The notes under the pieces were generated by a model, which worked only from the letters and a program-made list of their open reading frames with translations, did no database searches and had not been told where the DNA came from. A DNA stretch of 46,094 nucleotides, from the NCBI GenBank assembly GCA_027600665.1, contig JADGJL010000084.1:1-46094 (forward strand), written 5' to 3'. How positions within the stretch are numbered: position 1 is the stretch's first letter; each line of letters opens with the position of its first letter. The DNA is from Irineochytrium annulatum. Taxonomy: Eukaryota; Chytridiomycota; Chytridiomycetes; Chytridiales; Chytridiaceae. Of this stretch, positions 45,063-46,094 are shown in pieces. The translations under genes and the position numbers were made by a program.

Positions 45063-46094
45063 TGCGCTGGCAGCGGGCGATTAAAGAAGTACGGATGCAA
45101 TAATGCCTGCGTATCATTGAGATTAAAACCTTAAGTTGGATTATGACCGCAAACCTCTTTTGCCGGGATCCTCTTCGCGCTCGGGTAGACCAGAAACTGT
45201 CTAAGTAGTTCCACGGCCTCGTTTGACGCGTCGGGACACACGCTCCCAATGTGTAGGCCCGGCATGTGTGGGAACTGGATTTTGTTATAGTCCGGGAGGC
45301 TTTCCATTTCCTAGGCACAGGTTACATCCGTTATAAATAGTTCCCCTTACCGGCCAACTTTCCCGCGTAGGGACGCCCAGCGTGCTGAGGACGCAGTAGA
45401 GCTGGTCGATGTCGTTTTGGCCCGGAAAGATGGGGCTGTGGTTTAAGAGCTCCCCGAAGATGCAGCCGACGGCCCAGAGGTCCACTCCGGCGTCGTAGTT
45501 TCGCGCTCCGTATAGAAGTTCGGGAGCACGATACCACCTTTTCATAACCGTAAGTTTCCAATGTCTATAATGCAAGGTAAAACCTTGTCGCGACTTGATG
45601 GCTGTATGGTCTCCCAGTACCATCCGAAGAGTGAACCCGCGCTAGACCGAAGTCGGCGAGTTTTAGAATGCCAGATGGAGAAATGAGGAGATTTGCACTG
45701 GATACGTCAGCAAGAATACGATAACCTCGAGGCATACGGCTTCAAGTCCCTATGCATGATATCATTCTCATGACAGAACGCGACGCCCTTTAGCAGCATC
45801 AACATGTAAGCCTTAATTTGAGCCTCCGTTAAGGGCTGCGTCGCGTTCCTTAAGACCTCCGCCAGGTCGGAAAGCATGAATTCAAACACGAGGACGAAGC
45901 CCGCGCCAGAAGGAAAAAACTCTCGTAACTTCACCACCTTCACCAACCGTGAGCAAACAGCATGATGCTGACAGCACAACATACATTCTGATGATCAATG
46001 ATCTGCAGCGCCTTGATCTCCCTTAAAATGGTGTTTGGTATCCCGTCCTCCAGCTTCCGCAGCGGGACCTTCTTCAGTGCGACGATCTCCCCCG
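44966..46094 (-). CDS. CDK20: Cyclin-dependent kinase 20 (CCRK-like), 5' end outside window
   Basis: Six exons are visible (46094-45985, 45937-45738, 45697-45584, 45537-45351, 45310-45155, 45106-44966); the P-loop lies beyond the edge. The first has the catalytic Lys (EIVALKKVPLRKLEDG) and the alphaC region PNTILREIKALQ. Then come FVLVFEFMLSDLAEVLR, diagnostic of CDK20/CCRK, the catalytic loop HRDLKPANLL, DFGLAR, the activation loop ending SHQVATRWYRAPELLYGARNYD, the GVDLWAVGC helix and ALLHPYFFNRPLPAHHLELPIPKR. CDK20 phosphorylates ICK/MAK-type kinases, limits cilium length and is kept mainly by ciliated lineages. The usual T-loop phospho-Thr before HQVATRW appears as Ser here. The last exon overlaps the possible 3' part of the plus-strand gene. 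Confidence 0.93.

Overview
The window comes from a fungal nuclear genome. Its genes are broken by many short introns (mostly 38-70 nt) with GT...AG borders, and CTAAC/CTGAC-like branch sites are often visible just before the 3' end. Coding sequence is GC-rich and the spacers are AT-richer. A homologue of the ciliary kinase CDK20/CCRK and a TSNAXIP1-type coiled-coil protein sit beside fungal-type TOM20 and a Swp1-sized OST subunit. This points to a flagellated (zoosporic, chytrid-like) fungus. That placement is an inference; no rRNA or other species marker is present.

Left part (1-9813): the 3' end of an unidentified gene, a four-helix membrane protein, an intronless F-box/LRR gene (minus), a five-exon CDC42 GTPase (minus) with a 16-nt exon, and an eight-exon F-box/LRR gene with a long Ala/Pro/Thr/Val insert.

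Middle part (10334-25080): a nibrin/NBS1 homologue (FHA, two BRCT regions, MRE11-binding motif), a large disordered multipass membrane protein (minus), a small SERF-family gene, APC/C subunit CDC16/APC6 with twelve exons, a spacer with a run of 8 N flanked by a 37-bp duplication, a TSNAXIP1-like gene (minus, about thirteen exons), a small unknown gene, and a third F-box gene.

Right part (25244-46094): a RING-H2 multipass membrane protein and a GNAT-like protein (both minus), TOM20, a complete cytoplasmic dynein-1 heavy chain (21 exons, about 4630 residues, nearly a third of the window), the OST subunit SWP1/ribophorin II (minus), a short gene with a SMARCE1/BAF57-like motif, and CDK20 (minus, running off the right edge).

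The genes are unrelated housekeeping functions: cell polarity, DNA repair, cell cycle, ER glycosylation, mitochondrial import, microtubule transport and ubiquitin ligation. I see no operon, CRISPR array, transposon or virus. Gene ends given here are coding ends; exon borders were read by eye from splice signals, reading frame and remembered family conservation. Every spliced model keeps frame to its stop. No new biological system is evident. The most unusual features are very small exons (13, 16, 25 and 26 nt), Walker A motifs split by introns in dynein, in-frame stop-free introns, and a possible antisense 3' overlap of two genes.
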